In this document: positions 12,037 through 23,529 of the stretch, one piece after another | How positions within the stretch are numbered: position 1 is the stretch's first letter | How the letters are laid out: the number at the start of each line of letters is the position of its first letter | DNA from: Leptodontidium sp. MPI-SDFR-AT-0119 | Taxonomy: Eukaryota; Ascomycota; Leotiomycetes; Helotiales; Leptodontidiaceae | Assembly: GCA_020726505.1 (NCBI GenBank) | Contig: JAHLEZ010000022.1 | Coordinates: 310,001-374,000, forward strand | Reading direction: 5' to 3' | DNA length: 64,000 nucleotides | Made by a program: the position numbers and the translations under genes | Notes under the pieces: generated by a model | Told to the model about the DNA's origin: nothing | The model's input: the letters and a program-made list of their open reading frames with translations, nothing else | Databases searched by the model: none

Positions 12037-12201
12037 TGTCGAGCACCGTAGGGAGGAGCTTCAGGTAGTTTGAAAGTCTTGAATTGTAAAGTAAAGGGGT
12101 AGCTCCTTAGTTATACGGGAGCTTTAGAGATTTAGTTACATAAGTAGCTTTTAGTTAGTTTTAGCGATTATTGTAAGTCCTGGTAGTCCTAGTACACGAT
12201 A
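12037..12201 (-). repeat. 3' LTR of element D
   Basis: 165 bp, starts TGTCGAGCACCG; the terminal CA is mutated to TA. Differs from its partner by RIP transitions and a 1-bp indel. Confidence 0.85.
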
Positions 12202-12413
12202 CACCCCCTTTGCTTAAACGATAATAAGAGTAATAAGCGAACGTAAACAGTGCTTAACAATAGCTTGAACGATAATAGTAGTGGCTAAGTAACACAAAAG
12301 TAAATATTACTAAGATGTCGACGCTAGAGATAGTAGTATATATACTTAAGTAGGTTCTTCCAAACGTTCTTTCCTCTTTATGTAACTTCCACGTAAAATT
12401 AGTAAATATAGCC

Positions 12414-12485
12414 AAGAAGTCTCGTGCCGGCTGCGCCGCCCTCGCCGTTAACGCCGCCGCTACTCGCGCAGTAAGAAAGCGTGTA
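12414..12485 (+). pseudogene. Antisense first-exon remnant in element D
   Basis: Just inside the 3' LTR, antisense to gag, a GC-rich frame reads (ATA for ATG) AKKSRAGCAALAVNAAATR and then meets a good donor (GTAAGTATTAAG). Position, basic/Ala-rich character and following donor match exon 1 of the antisense accessory gene in copia family A/B/C. No later exon is recognisable, so this is a stump. Confidence 0.4.
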
Positions 12486-14553
12486 AGTATTAAGCTCCCT
12501 TCCTTTCTAGTCGTTGATTTAAGAGTTATAATGTTGTTTTGAGGCTGCGGAAGCCTTAGATCGAGAGTTAAATATGTACTAAAGTCAAGTTGTATCTCCG
12601 CTCTAACTGTCGCACTACTACGCTCTCTCGGACTTCCCCGAACCTTAAAGTCTTGTTTTTCTTAGAGTACTACACTTTAATGTCGGCTAGTAGCGCCTTA
12701 GAGATTATATTAACGTTAAAACTAATCACGACTACGACGTTGCTTAGCGTTAGGTCCCGAGTATTTGGGCCGTCTTTATTATATAATACGTTCTTGAAGA
12801 GTCGCTTCCCCGACCGATAACTAGGAGGCGCTACGTTCTTGCCTTTATATAGTCGTCGCTTAAAGACTTCACGAAAGTGCCTAGAATCAACTTCTTCTTA
12901 TCGTTAATAAGATGTTACGCATTATAGTTATTAACTAATATACTCTTTAATAGTACGTGTAAACTACTAATAAAGTTTACGGCGTATATTCCTATCGCTT
13001 CATTTATGTTTAAGAGCTTCGAGTTAATCGTGGTAGTATTAACATTTCTAGGGTATTTACTCTTCGTAGGTATTAGTACTAGCGCGGACGACGAGATACT
13101 ATCGTCCTTGTCTTTTCTCCCCTTCTTTTAAACGACGGTTTTGGTGATTTAAGTAACTAAGAGCTTTTCTTAACCTTCTTTAGCGATTTCTTTTTATAAG
13201 GTCGCGAATTCGTGCGTGTTAATAGCCTCGCGGATCCTCTTAATTTCGTTATCGTTTAGGCGGCTCCTTAACTTGTCTACGCAGCCGCCGTCGTAGGCGT
13301 ACCTAACTCTCTAACACTTAATCCCGTCGTTTTAATGAGTATTTTTGTAAGGGCACTTCCTATTACTACAGTTTGATTGTGATAAGCTCCTTAGATTTGA
13401 GCCGGAGTGTCTCTTAGAGCCGCTTAAGTCGACTAAAGTGTCAGATTGACTACTAAGAAATGCATATAACTTATTAGGCGTCTTTTTACTCTTGTGTCCC
13501 GTCTTATAGTATTCCTCTAGTATAGCTTTAAATGCGAGGCCGTACTTTTTAAGCGTTATGTGGTGTAGTCGATTAAGGGTATCGTCTCTTATTACGTCGG
13601 TAGAAGCTTGTATAACCTATGTTTCGGCGTAGACTAATGTTGCGGAGAGAAAGTCTTTAATACTTAAGACGCCCTTAATCTTAGAAATATTATGCGCTTT
13701 AGTAAGACGGTATTATTTCTATTATATCTTGTACTACGCTTGAGGGTTTATCTTTCCTCTTTTTCTTGTGCTTAACGTGTTTGTAAGTGCCTCTTAGTAG
13801 TCTGAGATAATTAATAAGAGTATAAAGGTGTCTAAGGGAGCGAGGTCTCGTTTAATTAATCTAATTAACGCTTATAGACTAGTTTGGCCCTTTGACTTAT
13901 TGTCGTTAATAGCGTTAGTAAGAATCAAGCTACTAACGGTGCTATTAACTTAATTAAAGAGGTACTAATACTTAGTATTAAGTATCGTTTATTAAGCGAC
14001 CTTATTTTAGAACTCTTTAGTACGGGCTTCTTAAACTTCCTTAACGTCGTTAAAAGACGCCTTCCTTAGTTTAATAGCCGCCTATAACTTTATAAAGGTC
14101 TTCTTCTCTTCTTTTATAAACGACTCCCACTTTTAGTATATTTTTCGCTCGGCGTCGCTTATTTACGCCATCTATTGTATAAAGCGCCAGTTTGTCTCGT
14201 TTTATATATATTCGTTAATATCGGGAGCCCTTAGTCGTGTCTTTAAGAGGTTCTCGGCGTTTTTGCCGTCTAAGTTAACAAAATCGTAAATGCCCCTAAG
14301 CTTAGTATAGTACTAAAAACGCGTTTACTATTATAGCTATTGTTTTTGTTAACTTAAGAGAGCGTCGTCTTTGTCGATAGATTCGTCTTAGGAAAAGAAT
14401 ATATTAATATTATCGCTTTAAAGGAGTTGTTAATTAGTTAAGGGGAACTTTTAAGGAGGTTTCTAAGTAGTAGTGTAAGTATCTCTTAATACTTACTTAC
14501 GCTTCCTTCTCGACCTATAGTACCGTCTAATACGTATTTAGTAGCTCGTGAAA

Positions 14554-14574
14554 CGAGGTAATGTGGCTCTTAAC
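14554..14574 (-). promoter_or_regulatory. Putative half-tRNA primer-binding site of element D
   Basis: Inside the 5' LTR the minus strand reads GTTAAGAGCCAC. Its complement GGCTCTTAAC contains a CTCTTAA anticodon-loop pattern as in tRNA-Lys(CUU). Same position as the tRNA-Ile-like site in family A/B. Inference. Confidence 0.35.
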
Positions 14575-14738
14575 TATCGAATACCGTAAGGAGGAGCTTT
14601 AGGTAGTTTAAAAGTCTTGAATTATAAAGTAAAGGGGTAGCTCCCTAGCCATACGGGAGCTCCAGAGATCTAGTTACATAAGTAGCTTTTGGTTGGTTCT
14701 AGCGACTACCGTAGGTCCTGGTGGTCTAGTGCACGACA
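14575..14738 (-). repeat. 5' LTR of element D
   Basis: 164 bp; matches 12037-12201 with RIP-type differences, ends GCACGACA, followed by TSD TAGAA. Confidence 0.85.
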
Positions 14739-14904
14739 TAGAATTATTATTTACACTAAATCTCCTTTTTTCAAATCTAAGTCGACTAAATCGCGCTTAA
14801 ATATAAAAAAAAAAGGTACTCCCCGAATCCTAATTTAATTCTTTATAAAATAGGTTTTTTTTAAAATACACTAGCCTAGCGTTGATTTATAGTGATTTTT
14901 TCGT

Positions 14905-15135
14905 AGGGGGCTAAGGCTCCCTATGCCTATATTCCAATCCCCTGCCCGCATCTTCGCGTTTTTTTTTTGAAACGCTTACATTAGTAGCCCTAACTTATAT
15001 AAACTTATAAGAGTTAATGCGTTTAATAGCCCTAATTATCGCGAATAAAATAAATAAAAATTCCCGCCCGATTTGGATTAGTAATTCTTGCGCAAATCCC
15101 GGATCCGCGTCTAAATTCCCCCGCGTGCCCCTTTA
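14905..15135 (-). repeat. Dispersed repeat G, copy 1
   Basis: On the minus strand this runs from AAAGGGGCACGC, through TACTAATCCAAATCGGG and CTTATAAGTTTATATAA, to GATGCGGGCAGGGG. The same order occurs on the plus strand at 60653-60885. No ORF, TIR or TSD identified; class unknown. Confidence 0.55.
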
Positions 15136-15199
15136 AGTATTATTTAATTAGTAAGAAAAGGAGTAAAGAAGTTAAAGCGTATTAAGATGATTTATAAAA

Positions 15200-15490
15200 G
15201 TGTTAGTCCACAGGTCCCTACATAAGTATACTTCAGTCTGGAAAGGGGGTGCGGGTCAAAGTCAGGGGTTAGAGCTTAGCCGGACTGGTTTCGGCGGAGA
15301 TTCGGTGGGGTTTCGTAATATATATTCTGGCTCTCCTCGCACTCTCTTAGAATTAACACAGATTTTTGAACTACACTTTATTACTCTGTCGCCATATACG
15401 CATTTAGAATATATTCACACATGCGGCGTGGTACATGAACCGGTACACCGACAAAAAGAAATAGTGTTAAGAAGAGGTTATTATATTTAA
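15200..15490 (+). pseudogene. Possible degenerate protein-kinase-like fragment
   Basis: A 96-codon open frame whose C-terminal third reads HLEYIHTCGVVHEPVHRQK, resembling the catalytic-loop neighbourhood of fungal atypical kinases (YIH.CGVVHGD/RD...), with the catalytic Asp not preserved. It lies in less AT-rich sequence between element D and gypsy element F. No start or neighbouring kinase motifs found. Confidence 0.3.
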
Positions 15491-15497
15491 AGAGTTA

Positions 15498-15800
15498 TGT
15501 TACGACCTACGATGCGCCTCGTATTCTAACCGACACGGGCTCGTAGCATCGCTGACTATGCGACGGCGCTAAGCCCAATAGGGAAGACTAAGTGGCGAGC
15601 CTGGGACATATTAACGTAAATAATACTTAATTACTCTAGGCCTTATTAAGAGGGTATTTTATATATATATACTCGAGCCCTCCCTTATAAAGAGCTCTCC
15701 TTTCCTCCTTGTCTTTTCTTCTCGATTTTGAGCGTATCTAAAGGCTTAAATATAAAGTTAGAGTTAACTCGCCGTATTAATCTCTTAGTTAGCCGTAATA
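15498..15800 (+). repeat. 5' LTR of gypsy element F
   Basis: Starts TGTTACGACC, ends GCCGTAATA (CA mutated to TA). Contains the TATATATATA promoter-like box shared with the LTRs of E. Confidence 0.85.
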
Positions 15801-16583
15801 TAAAAAAAGACTAATATTCCTTTATTATAAAGTGTTATATCTTACTTAGTCTTGCGCCTTATCGACTTGTCCTTATAGTAAGTTAATAACGAGCCTTAAT
15901 ACCTTAGCTTATTTAACAAATAAGTACTTCTTTACTTTAATAGTAGATTATCCTAAAGAAAGCTAAATATTTTCTCGCGTTTAACTTACCTTACTATAAT
16001 TTAACGCGCGCCTTTGTTTCGAATATATATCTAATTAATAAATTAATTAATTACCTCAAACACCCCTTAACTCTACCTTACTACTACTACTAACTTCTCC
16101 CCCTCGTTAGTAAAGCTCTAGAGAAAAAAGCGCCCTTATACGGCTAGGCTTTATTAACACTCTTATTCCTTTAATTAAGACCCTCTTAAAAGAACTAGAA
16201 AGCTTTAACGGATTCGATTCAAAACTAGAGGACAAACCCTAGCGTTTCTTTAACGTATTACTAGAGCTTAATAATATAAAAGGCCTTACCCTCGCTTAAT
16301 AAGTTAAAGTAAATTAATTAATTAAGGATTTTATTAGCTTTACTATCGCCGCCGCTATCACGCAGGCCCTTACTTAATATATTATTAATAACCCCCGTTA
16401 AGAGACTCACACTCCTTCCCCCTCCTCCGACTAATTAACCCGTGCTTTAATAACTAACCTCTAGTTAACCGCCGACTATTACTTATTAAAGTTAGATATA
16501 TTAATCTTAATAATAAAGCCTTTTAAGATTAAGTACCCTTAACTCCTCTTTAGTGATTATAAAGGAAATATTAAATATAACGC
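15498..16583 (+). mobile_element. 5' part of a second gypsy element of family E (element F)
   Basis: A 303-bp LTR (15498-15800) is the reverse complement of the 302-bp LTRs of gypsy element E, so this copy has coding on the plus strand. The leader and first part of gag follow (AT-rich, TTAATTAATTA near 16,030), matching E around 38,830-38,050. It stops where copia copy C begins (16584). No 3' part was found beyond C, so F is truncated. Confidence 0.8.
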
Positions 16584-16768
16584 TGTGGTACAGAAGTGGA
16601 GTAGAGCCTTGCGATCAACGTAGGTTAAATTGAAGTGATTAATTATTATCTAAAATATATAAGGAAATCAGGGGAATACGTTGTTCTTCTAAAAACGGTA
16701 TAACGTGGCAAAAACTATATCTAGCGTAGCGCGTAGTTAATCGAGTATTAGCCCGTGCCTATACGACA
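16584..16768 (-). repeat. 3' LTR of copia copy C
   Basis: 185 bp, starts TGTGGTACAGAAG, ends TACGACA. Partner LTR absent. Confidence 0.85.
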
Positions 16769-17018
16769 CACCCCCTAACTAAGTAATAATAGTAAGCCAC
16801 TAGTATTATAGTTGGCTGCGCTAAGCGAAAGTAAATACTAAACTAAATACTTAGGCTATAATTATTTTTATACTACTAAGTTAGGCAAATAATCCTCTTA
16901 TTTAAAGTAGCGCAGCCCCCACTTAATTCTTAATTCTGTAATTACTTTACATTATATAGATCGACTCTTTTCGATTTACTAATTAATTAATTAATTAATA
17001 AATCGATCAACCGGTATT

Positions 17019-17972
17019 ATAAGTGTCTTAAGGCGATCTGCTATTATCGTTAAGGCTAATCGTTTGTTTGCCGTTGTAAGTTATTTAAATTAAATTAAGT
17101 TAATCGTTAATCTTGAAGTTATGTGTTAATTTAAGTATTACTAATTATAATAAGTAAAGAAGAAGAAGAAGGCTGAGAAGGCTCTAAAGGCTGCTTCTGC
17201 TTTAATAAGAGCTATTACGGCTGTTCTTATTGTTTGTGCTCGTGTTCCTTGTGTTAAGGGAGTTGAGTGTATAGTTGTTTACTTAGGTTATATTAATAAT
17301 GCCCTTTAAACTAAAAGTATCGGCGAGTGCTTTAATATTATTAGTTAAAGTACTCGTTACTTTGTGTGCGCCTCGGGTTACTTTTGTAAGGTTACTTTTA
17401 CTATTACTTAGGCCCCTTCGTTATTTATAAGGTAGCGTTATTAAATAATACTAAAGAGAAGGTAAGTTCCTTAGTTACTGTTTTTTTTAGTGTGTAATTA
17501 CTGATTTCTTTAGGAGCTTAAGTAGTTAAGAGCTTCGGTTTTTGTGGTCCTTAAGAGTCACGTTATTATTAGTAAAGTTGTTGGTAAAGTAACTCATTTT
17601 ATTAGTCGTGCTTTAGGTGCGGCCTCGACTACTTTTTACGTCGATTTCTCTTTTAAATTAAAAGGTAATAAAGAGACTTCTCTAAGAGCATCTTTGGCTT
17701 CTCTTGTTACTTTTGCGGCTGCTTCTTCTACTACTTTTACGGCTGTTGCTCTTACTATAGTTATAAGTAGAGTTAATAGAGTTACTATTGCGGCCGCTAG
17801 TGTTAATACTAGTCTTACTACTTTTCGGGCTATAGTGGCTAATAAGCCCTGTGGAGTTACTCTTATATTAGAGTAAGAGGCTTAGGCTACTTGTATTAAG
17901 GAGCTTATTAAAGTACTTACTAGTATGTTAAGTAACTTAATTTAGGAGGTTTTGGGCCTTTTAATTAAATAA
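17019..17972 (+). pseudogene. Antisense accessory gene of the copia family, copy in C
   Basis: Same position and strand relation as 4760-5706. The start codon is mutated to ATA (17019). Intron 1 keeps its donor (GTAAGTTATT), exon 2 keeps KKKKKAEKALKAA and CLGYINNAL-type motifs, and intron 2 ends near 17,512. The last exon is the best preserved: an uninterrupted Ala/Thr/Val-rich stretch (17544-17876) and a helical C-terminus (KELIKVLTS.LSNL) to TAA 17970-17972. Colinear with the copies in A and B. Confidence 0.65.
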
Positions 17973-20900
17973 GTTACTTGTTTTTATGTTTAGCGAGGCT
18001 TAAGAACTTTTAAATAATTAAGTGTTCCCTTATAATTACTTTCTTGCGCTACTTTTTCGTTATTAAATTAAATAATTATTAAAAGTAATTAAATCTTTTA
18101 AGTACTGTGATTTTTACTTTTAAGCTTAATTACTCTTAAAGTAAATTAAATAGTAAGAGAATTTATAAAGGAATAATAAATACATAAGAAAAATAAAGCA
18201 AAAGTAAAGAGTGTATATAAAAGCTTACTTTAAAGCGAAGCTTTTAAAGTAAGTTACTTTAGTTAAGTACAAATATTAACTAAGTTAAAAAGAGTAATAA
18301 AACTCTCAAACTTTTGCCGAGAAAGGTTCTTAGTAAGTTCATTAGCGGGCATATAACTCGTAAGTAAATATTCGATTAAAAAAGTGCCCTTTTAAAACTC
18401 TTAGCGTAATTACATATTTTAAATATTAACGTGGCGTAGTTTAGTAAAGATACGTTGATTTTCCCTAACGATTAATTATATTATTTATTAATTATTATAG
18501 AAGATTTTTTAAATTTCTCTTAACTTAAGACGTAATTCCTAAAAGAAACGTTATAAAGTTATGATTTCCTTAGTCGTACACTTAACCCTTAAAAGCTTAG
18601 CCTATGTAATTAAAGTAGTGATTATATCTTATAAGGTTACTCTTTATAAGATTAAATCTCTAAAAAGTATTATAATATAATTATTAGAGGAGCGCCTAGT
18701 ATCGACATCGTTTATAAATAAAGTATTTAAAGCTATAATAAGTTAGGAGTCGCGTAACTTATAACTGTAAGTAATTACTAAAAATCGGGTTCTAAAGAAG
18801 TAACGAATAGTCTAGTTAACTGTTATAAGGTGCTTTAAAGAGGGGTTAGTTAAGAAGTGAGAAAGTCTTAAAGTTATAAACGTAACGTTTATGTATAATA
18901 TGATTACTATATAAAGTATTAAGTTAATCTTCTCTTAATACTTTTTAATTTGAACTGGGGTTGCTTGCCCTTGATTCTTTAGTAGCTTAATTTAAGGTAG
19001 TGGAGTACTTAGGTAATTTCTATTTATTAAGTCAAATTATAAAGTAACCTTTTAAATATAAGTATCGTATATTAAAGAAATAGTTTTTACTTGACGATTT
19101 TTAATAACGCGAATACTTAAAAATCACTTTATTAGTTCTCCTTTAGTGAGCTCGTATGTCGTATTTAAGCCGTTAATAATAAGTTGAGCGTCTTTAAGGG
19201 CTAAAGCGTAGTATAACACTTGAATATCGTCGATATAAAAGATAATAAAGATTAAACGTTACTTATTTATAAAGATATAAAGTTCCTCTTTATAAGGAAT
19301 TAACTTTAACTTTAATAAAGTCTTAGTAAAATCTCCGTACTATAATACTGGCGAGTCTCTGAGTTCGTAAAGCGCACGATTAACCTTTATTATTATATTG
19401 TCTTATTTGAATCCGTTCAGTAAGTAATAGCGTACGCGAGCACTCGATTTGCTCCGTTTAGTGTTAATAAAGGCGTTAATAATATTAAATTAAGCCGCTA
19501 TTATTATAGCGATCTTAAAAAAGCGAGTAATTAAGGTAGTCGTATATATTAAGAGAATTAACGTTTCGGGTTATAAGTCCCCTTTAATAATAACTCGCGA
19601 GCGATACTTAATTAAATACCTTAACAAATCGACCTTAGTGTAAAACACTTATTTTAATAGTATTAATTATTTAGTAGCGAAGCTTTATTTAACGACTCTT
19701 TAGTAATTGCGCGACTTTAAGTTAGTAATTTCCTTAATTACGTTAGCTCGGAAGTGCTCTCTTAGAGGATAATCCTTAAGATTTCTCTAATTTAATAAGT
19801 CCTTTAGTAATTAAAATTAGTGTATTTATAGGAGATTAACCGGTTGTCGAATTTCGACATTTTTGAGAATAAACGTTAAGATAATAGCGTAAACTACGTT
19901 TAAGTCTTTTTTATCTCTTTATACTAGCTCTTAATTAGGCTAAAAGGTCCCTAGAAAATCCTCTAAATACTTACGGTTACTTAACGAGTTTAACGATTTC
20001 GTAATTAACTCTCTAATAATTACTATATAGACGCTTTAATTCGGTTTCGTAATCTTACTATTAACTCGGGTCTTTCGACCGTCGCTAGTTACTCGATCTT
20101 TTACCTTCTTCCTTTATAAAGGTTTAAGTAAGTTATTATTAATTAAGGCCGAAAGTAGTAAGTATTACTTTATACTTAATTCTTCCCTTAAGTTTAACGA
20201 ATTAAAATACTCCTTATACTCTATTACTTAAGGTGGAGCTTTTAATTACTTAGGGCCGGTACTTCAAGTAAATACTCCTTAACGCTTGAGACCGCGCTCT
20301 TAGTCGTATAATCCTTAAGAGTATATAATAACTTATAATATTAATTAGCGCTTAGCTTTTATATTTCTCTTAAAGTTTAATATATTACGTAAAACATCTC
20401 TTTTAGTTATACTTTAAGATACTAACTGTTTTAATTTGTCGACTCGTTTTAAGACTTAATTAAGGTACTTGTAAGTAAGAAGTTTAATACTCTTTCTTAG
20501 TTATTTCACCCTTAAGTTTTTATTAACGAGTTTTATTAATCCTGACTTTTCTAGGGGTAGTATTAGTTACTTTACCCCTGTAGCTAAAAGCTTAATCGAA
20601 GGCTATAACACCCCTAAGGTTATAAACTTAGTAGTTTTTATAAAACTTATTACTTAGCTTAGTTATTCCTTTTTTAAGGTAATACTTATTATTGATTTTA
20701 ATATATCAAGTACGCTTAGTCGATTAATTATATTAGTTTTAGTGTCCTAGGGTCCCTCCTCTTTTTTTAGTATTTTAGTAAGATCTCTTAATATTAAGCG
20801 CGATTAGCCGACCGCTTTTTCCACGTTTAAAGAGCCTAAATAAAAGAGGGATTCGTTAAAAGCAATATTCCGAGTCACTATTATACGTTATAATTGAGGT

Positions 20901-21519
20901 ACTTAGACCTTATATATATTAGACGAGACGTATTCTACTAGGTATCCAAGGTGCGCTCTTATGTTGACTTTAAATACTCTCTTTTATTAAAGAGCCTCTC
21001 GGTCCTTGATTATAAGGTAGGCTTTACAGCCGTATGCCTATATGTTACTTTAATTAAGTCGTATATTAGTAGTAAGCTTCTAAATAAGCTTGGGGTTATA
21101 ATACTAAAAATATTACTTAAACTAAGCGTAAAAGATCTTATTTGGACTTTTAAAGCCTTTCTAAGTAGCCGGACTTATATTATAAAGAGTAATTACCGTT
21201 ATAATTACTTTTATTTAAAGTTCTTTTAGTAAGTTTACTAAAAGGCGTATTTTAATTAACTTTTCGATGATTTCTTTGCCTGCGCGCTTAGTTCCCTTAT
21301 TAGGTTAGTATATATACGAAGGGGTACCCTTAATATTAATATTATTCTCTATATACTACTTTTTATACTTAGTTGATTTATTAATTCCTATAATTAAAGT
21401 ATTATTATTTTGGCGTATTTTATAAATTAAAAGTCTAAATTAACGTCTCGTTTACGCCTTAAACGGTTTAAGAGCTCTTAAGACAGCGATTAATCCTTTG
21501 TTTTTTAAAAAGTTATTTA

Positions 21520-21967
21520 TCACAGTATAGGCTCTCGAATCTATTGCCCATTTTCATAGTGGCAGAAAACATCCATATCCCACCCACGATTCTGGGTAAC
21601 CCAATTGTTCTGATTGACCATCGGCAATTGGCTCTCAGTCAGAATCGCTATCGTCAGAACTCGAGAACCCCTTGAAGATCTCATCGTCACTGCTTTCTTC
21701 CAAAGTCACTATTTTCTTCTCTCTCTTTCCCTCTCTACTGTATCACTATCATTAAGCAGTACTCCAAAACTCCCATTGAGAATCTGACAGCAGGGGAGGG
21801 TCATCAATCCGTACTAAAACTTTGAGCCCCATTTTTCCCCATCCAGCAGCAGGGGATAATTAAGGTCATCAGTCGGAAAGGTCATCCCGTCCACACAAAT
21901 ACCAAAGCTCTATCAGAGTTACCAAGGTACTGTCTGGGATGGTATTTTACTAATTAACCTTAGATCA
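21520..21967 (-). other. Remnant with an acidic C-terminal-like frame
   Basis: Abrupt change from RIP DNA to near-normal composition at ~21520. On the minus strand 21720-21541 reads an acidic Ser/Asp stretch (ESSDDEIFKGFSSSDDSDSD) then GYPESWVGYGCF. Such tails occur at the ends of some fungal transposases, but no catalytic domain is visible, so this is unassigned. The MITE at 21970 interrupts the flank. Confidence 0.3.
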
Positions 21968-21969
21968 TA

Positions 21970-22744
21970 ACATCCCACCCCACCATTTGGCCCACCCCCC
22001 ATTTGGCCACCCCTTTTACACCAAAACTCACTACTTTAAATAACTAATAACTTTATTAAACTCTAATAGAATAACTTAAAACTAAAGAATCGGATTATTT
22101 TTAAGATGGTCCTTAATTTTATGAAAGGTTCATGTATTTAGTATTACGTAATCTTATGAAATAAGTACTTAAAGTTGAATATTTTTTTCGCTAATAAATT
22201 TAGTGTAAAAATGATTTTTGAATTTTCTTTAATAACTTTTTTTAATTATTAATGAATACTTTTAAAACTTTTAATAAACTTATATGTTATAAAGAAGCTT
22301 TAAATTCCTAAGTTTAAAGTTAATTGAATTAGTTGTTATTTTTTTTATTAAGTGATTTATAAAACCCTATACAAAAAATTTGTATGAGAAAAATTAAATC
22401 TTTAATAAAAACGTTATTACTAATACAAATACTTTAAAACTCAAAATAATTCAAGAGTAGTATTTGAACTTACGTTATAAGAAGTTTAAGAGTATTTGAA
22501 ATATTACTTATAAAGTTATTAATAAGTGAATTTCGGTGTTTTTACTATGTAAAAACTAGAATTTAATATTACGTAATTAAATATTAATAGATCCCAATAT
22601 CCTTTTGTTAAATTAATTAATATTATATAAAAAATATAAATACAAAAATTTTATGCTTTATTATTAATTAATTCCTTAAATATTTGCGCTCAAAAATCTC
22701 GTTTTTTTGGCGTAAAAGGCGGGCCAAATGGTGGGGTGGGACGT
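21970..22744. mobile_element. TA-flanked MITE, 24-bp TIRs, AT-rich core
   Basis: ACATCCCACCCCACCATTTG (start of the TIR, 21970-21993) is matched inversely at 22721-22744 with one transition difference. TA flanks both ends (21968-21969, 22745-22746). The 775-bp core is extremely AT-rich with no ORF. Consistent with a Tc1/mariner-type non-autonomous element hit by RIP. Confidence 0.75.
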
Positions 22745-22746
22745 TA

Positions 22747-23035
22747 TTGCCCAGGTGGTAGGTAAACCTTATCTCGAGAGTTTTGGTGACGTTTTTGTGG
22801 GCCCAGCTGGCTTTTTGGGGGAACTGGTAAGCGATGTTGTCCGTAAATGCTTTTGGAAAGTTGTGAAGCGAAGAGGGTTTTACTTGAATGGCGGTAGAAA
22901 TGGCCATAGATAGCGCAGTGCTTTTTTGGTAGTTGAACACAACTTTTTTTTTCTTCGTCCTAAAGTCGGTTAGTAAGCTCGCCGCTTCTACTCAGGTGCT
23001 AATCACCCTCGGCTCACCCTCTCCTCACCCAGCTC
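22747..23035. other. GC-normal segment with a short minus-strand ORF end
   Basis: A minus-strand frame from 22940 reads into the MITE (MFNYQKSTALS...AFTDNIAYQFPQK). The part outside the MITE is about 64 codons and could be a first exon cut by the insertion. No domain recognised. Confidence 0.3.
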
Positions 23036-23118
23036 ACCTGAGCAGCCTGAGCAACCTGAGCTGTCCCTGAGCAGCCCCTGAGCAACCCCTGAGCAACCCC
23101 TGAGCAGCTCCTGAGCAG
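23036..23118. repeat. GC-rich minisatellite, about 12-bp unit
   Basis: About seven imperfect copies of CCTGAGCAACCC/CCTGAGCAGCCC in tandem. Related CCTGAGCAG/CCTGAGTCCTGAGC words recur near 59,300-59,340. Confidence 0.65.
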
Positions 23119-23529
23119 TACCCTACTCACTCACGCATTTGATCTCCAATCAGGCTGGATATAGACTAGGGCCTTTTCTTTTCATTTTTGTCAAGTTTTG
23201 GCAATGATCCCTGGGGAGCCCAAACAGGCTCCTAAGGATCCCGAACTGGACCCTCATGAAAATAGATTCACGTTAAGTCATGAGTAATCGCCCACGGCGG
23301 TGGAGCATAAAGGTCTCATTCAAGGAGAGAAATTTGCTGCTGTTTTCTATAAACGAATGAATAAAGAGAGTTTAATGGGAATGTGCTCGTTCGAGCATTG
23401 TGCGAAATGAAATGAATTAGATAGCCACCATCCTGCCGGAGGAGCAATGCACTTGGCAATGATTACACGCGAGAGGTTGGCTGTCTCACGAATGAAGTCA
23501 TGTGAGTGAAGTGTGGTAAGTTAGAAGTT
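23119..23529. other. Non-coding flank
   Basis: Normal composition, no convincing gene. A small minus ORF (23663-23463) is the wrong-frame continuation of the host pseudogene end. Confidence 0.35.

Larger units (their letters stand above)
12037..14738 (-). mobile_element. Non-autonomous copia-like element with gag-protease only (element D)
   Basis: LTRs at 12037-12201 (165 bp) and 14575-14738 (164 bp) are flanked by TAGAA (12032-12036, 14739-14743); total 2,702 bp. The minus strand encodes gag with a Cys/His site (near 13,350) and, around 12,840-12,590, a protease/GAG-pre-integrase segment aligning with family A/B (e.g. NVNIISKALLADIK versus NINIISEARLLKAR). Integrase, RT and RNase H are absent: the reading passes almost directly to the 3' end. 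A GGGGGTG polypurine tract abuts the left LTR as in family A. It probably depended on a full-length relative for transposition (inference). Confidence 0.8.
4133..14800 (+). pseudogene. Possible host/transposon ORF remnant split by elements A and D
   Basis: From ATG 4133 a frame with RIP-type stops (TAG/TAA at Gln-like positions) runs to 4305. If copia element A and one CTAGA copy are removed it continues in frame through 11999-12036, and if element D and one TAGAA copy are removed it continues into 14744-~14795. It begins MGPKAFNTRLS and has no domain I recognise. The evidence is only frame continuity over short flanks, so this is tentative. Confidence 0.25.
16584..21519 (-). mobile_element. 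Truncated copia copy C (family A), 3' half only
   Basis: The 185-bp LTR at 16584-16768 is followed by the same order as element A: polypurine tract, antisense gene, RNase H and RT on the minus strand, then integrase. It aligns with A from 4306 to about 9317 and ends abruptly near 21519 inside the integrase region; gag, protease and the 5' LTR are missing. It lies inside gypsy element F. Heavily RIP-degraded. Confidence 0.85.

Noticed and set aside
12590..12820. 76-codon plus ORF inside element D
   Set aside because: The minus strand at the same place aligns with the protease/pre-integrase region of copia B; the plus frame is a shadow.
22668..22940. 90-codon minus ORF
   Set aside because: It crosses the right TIR of the MITE at 22744, so its C-terminal third is transposon sequence; not an intact gene.
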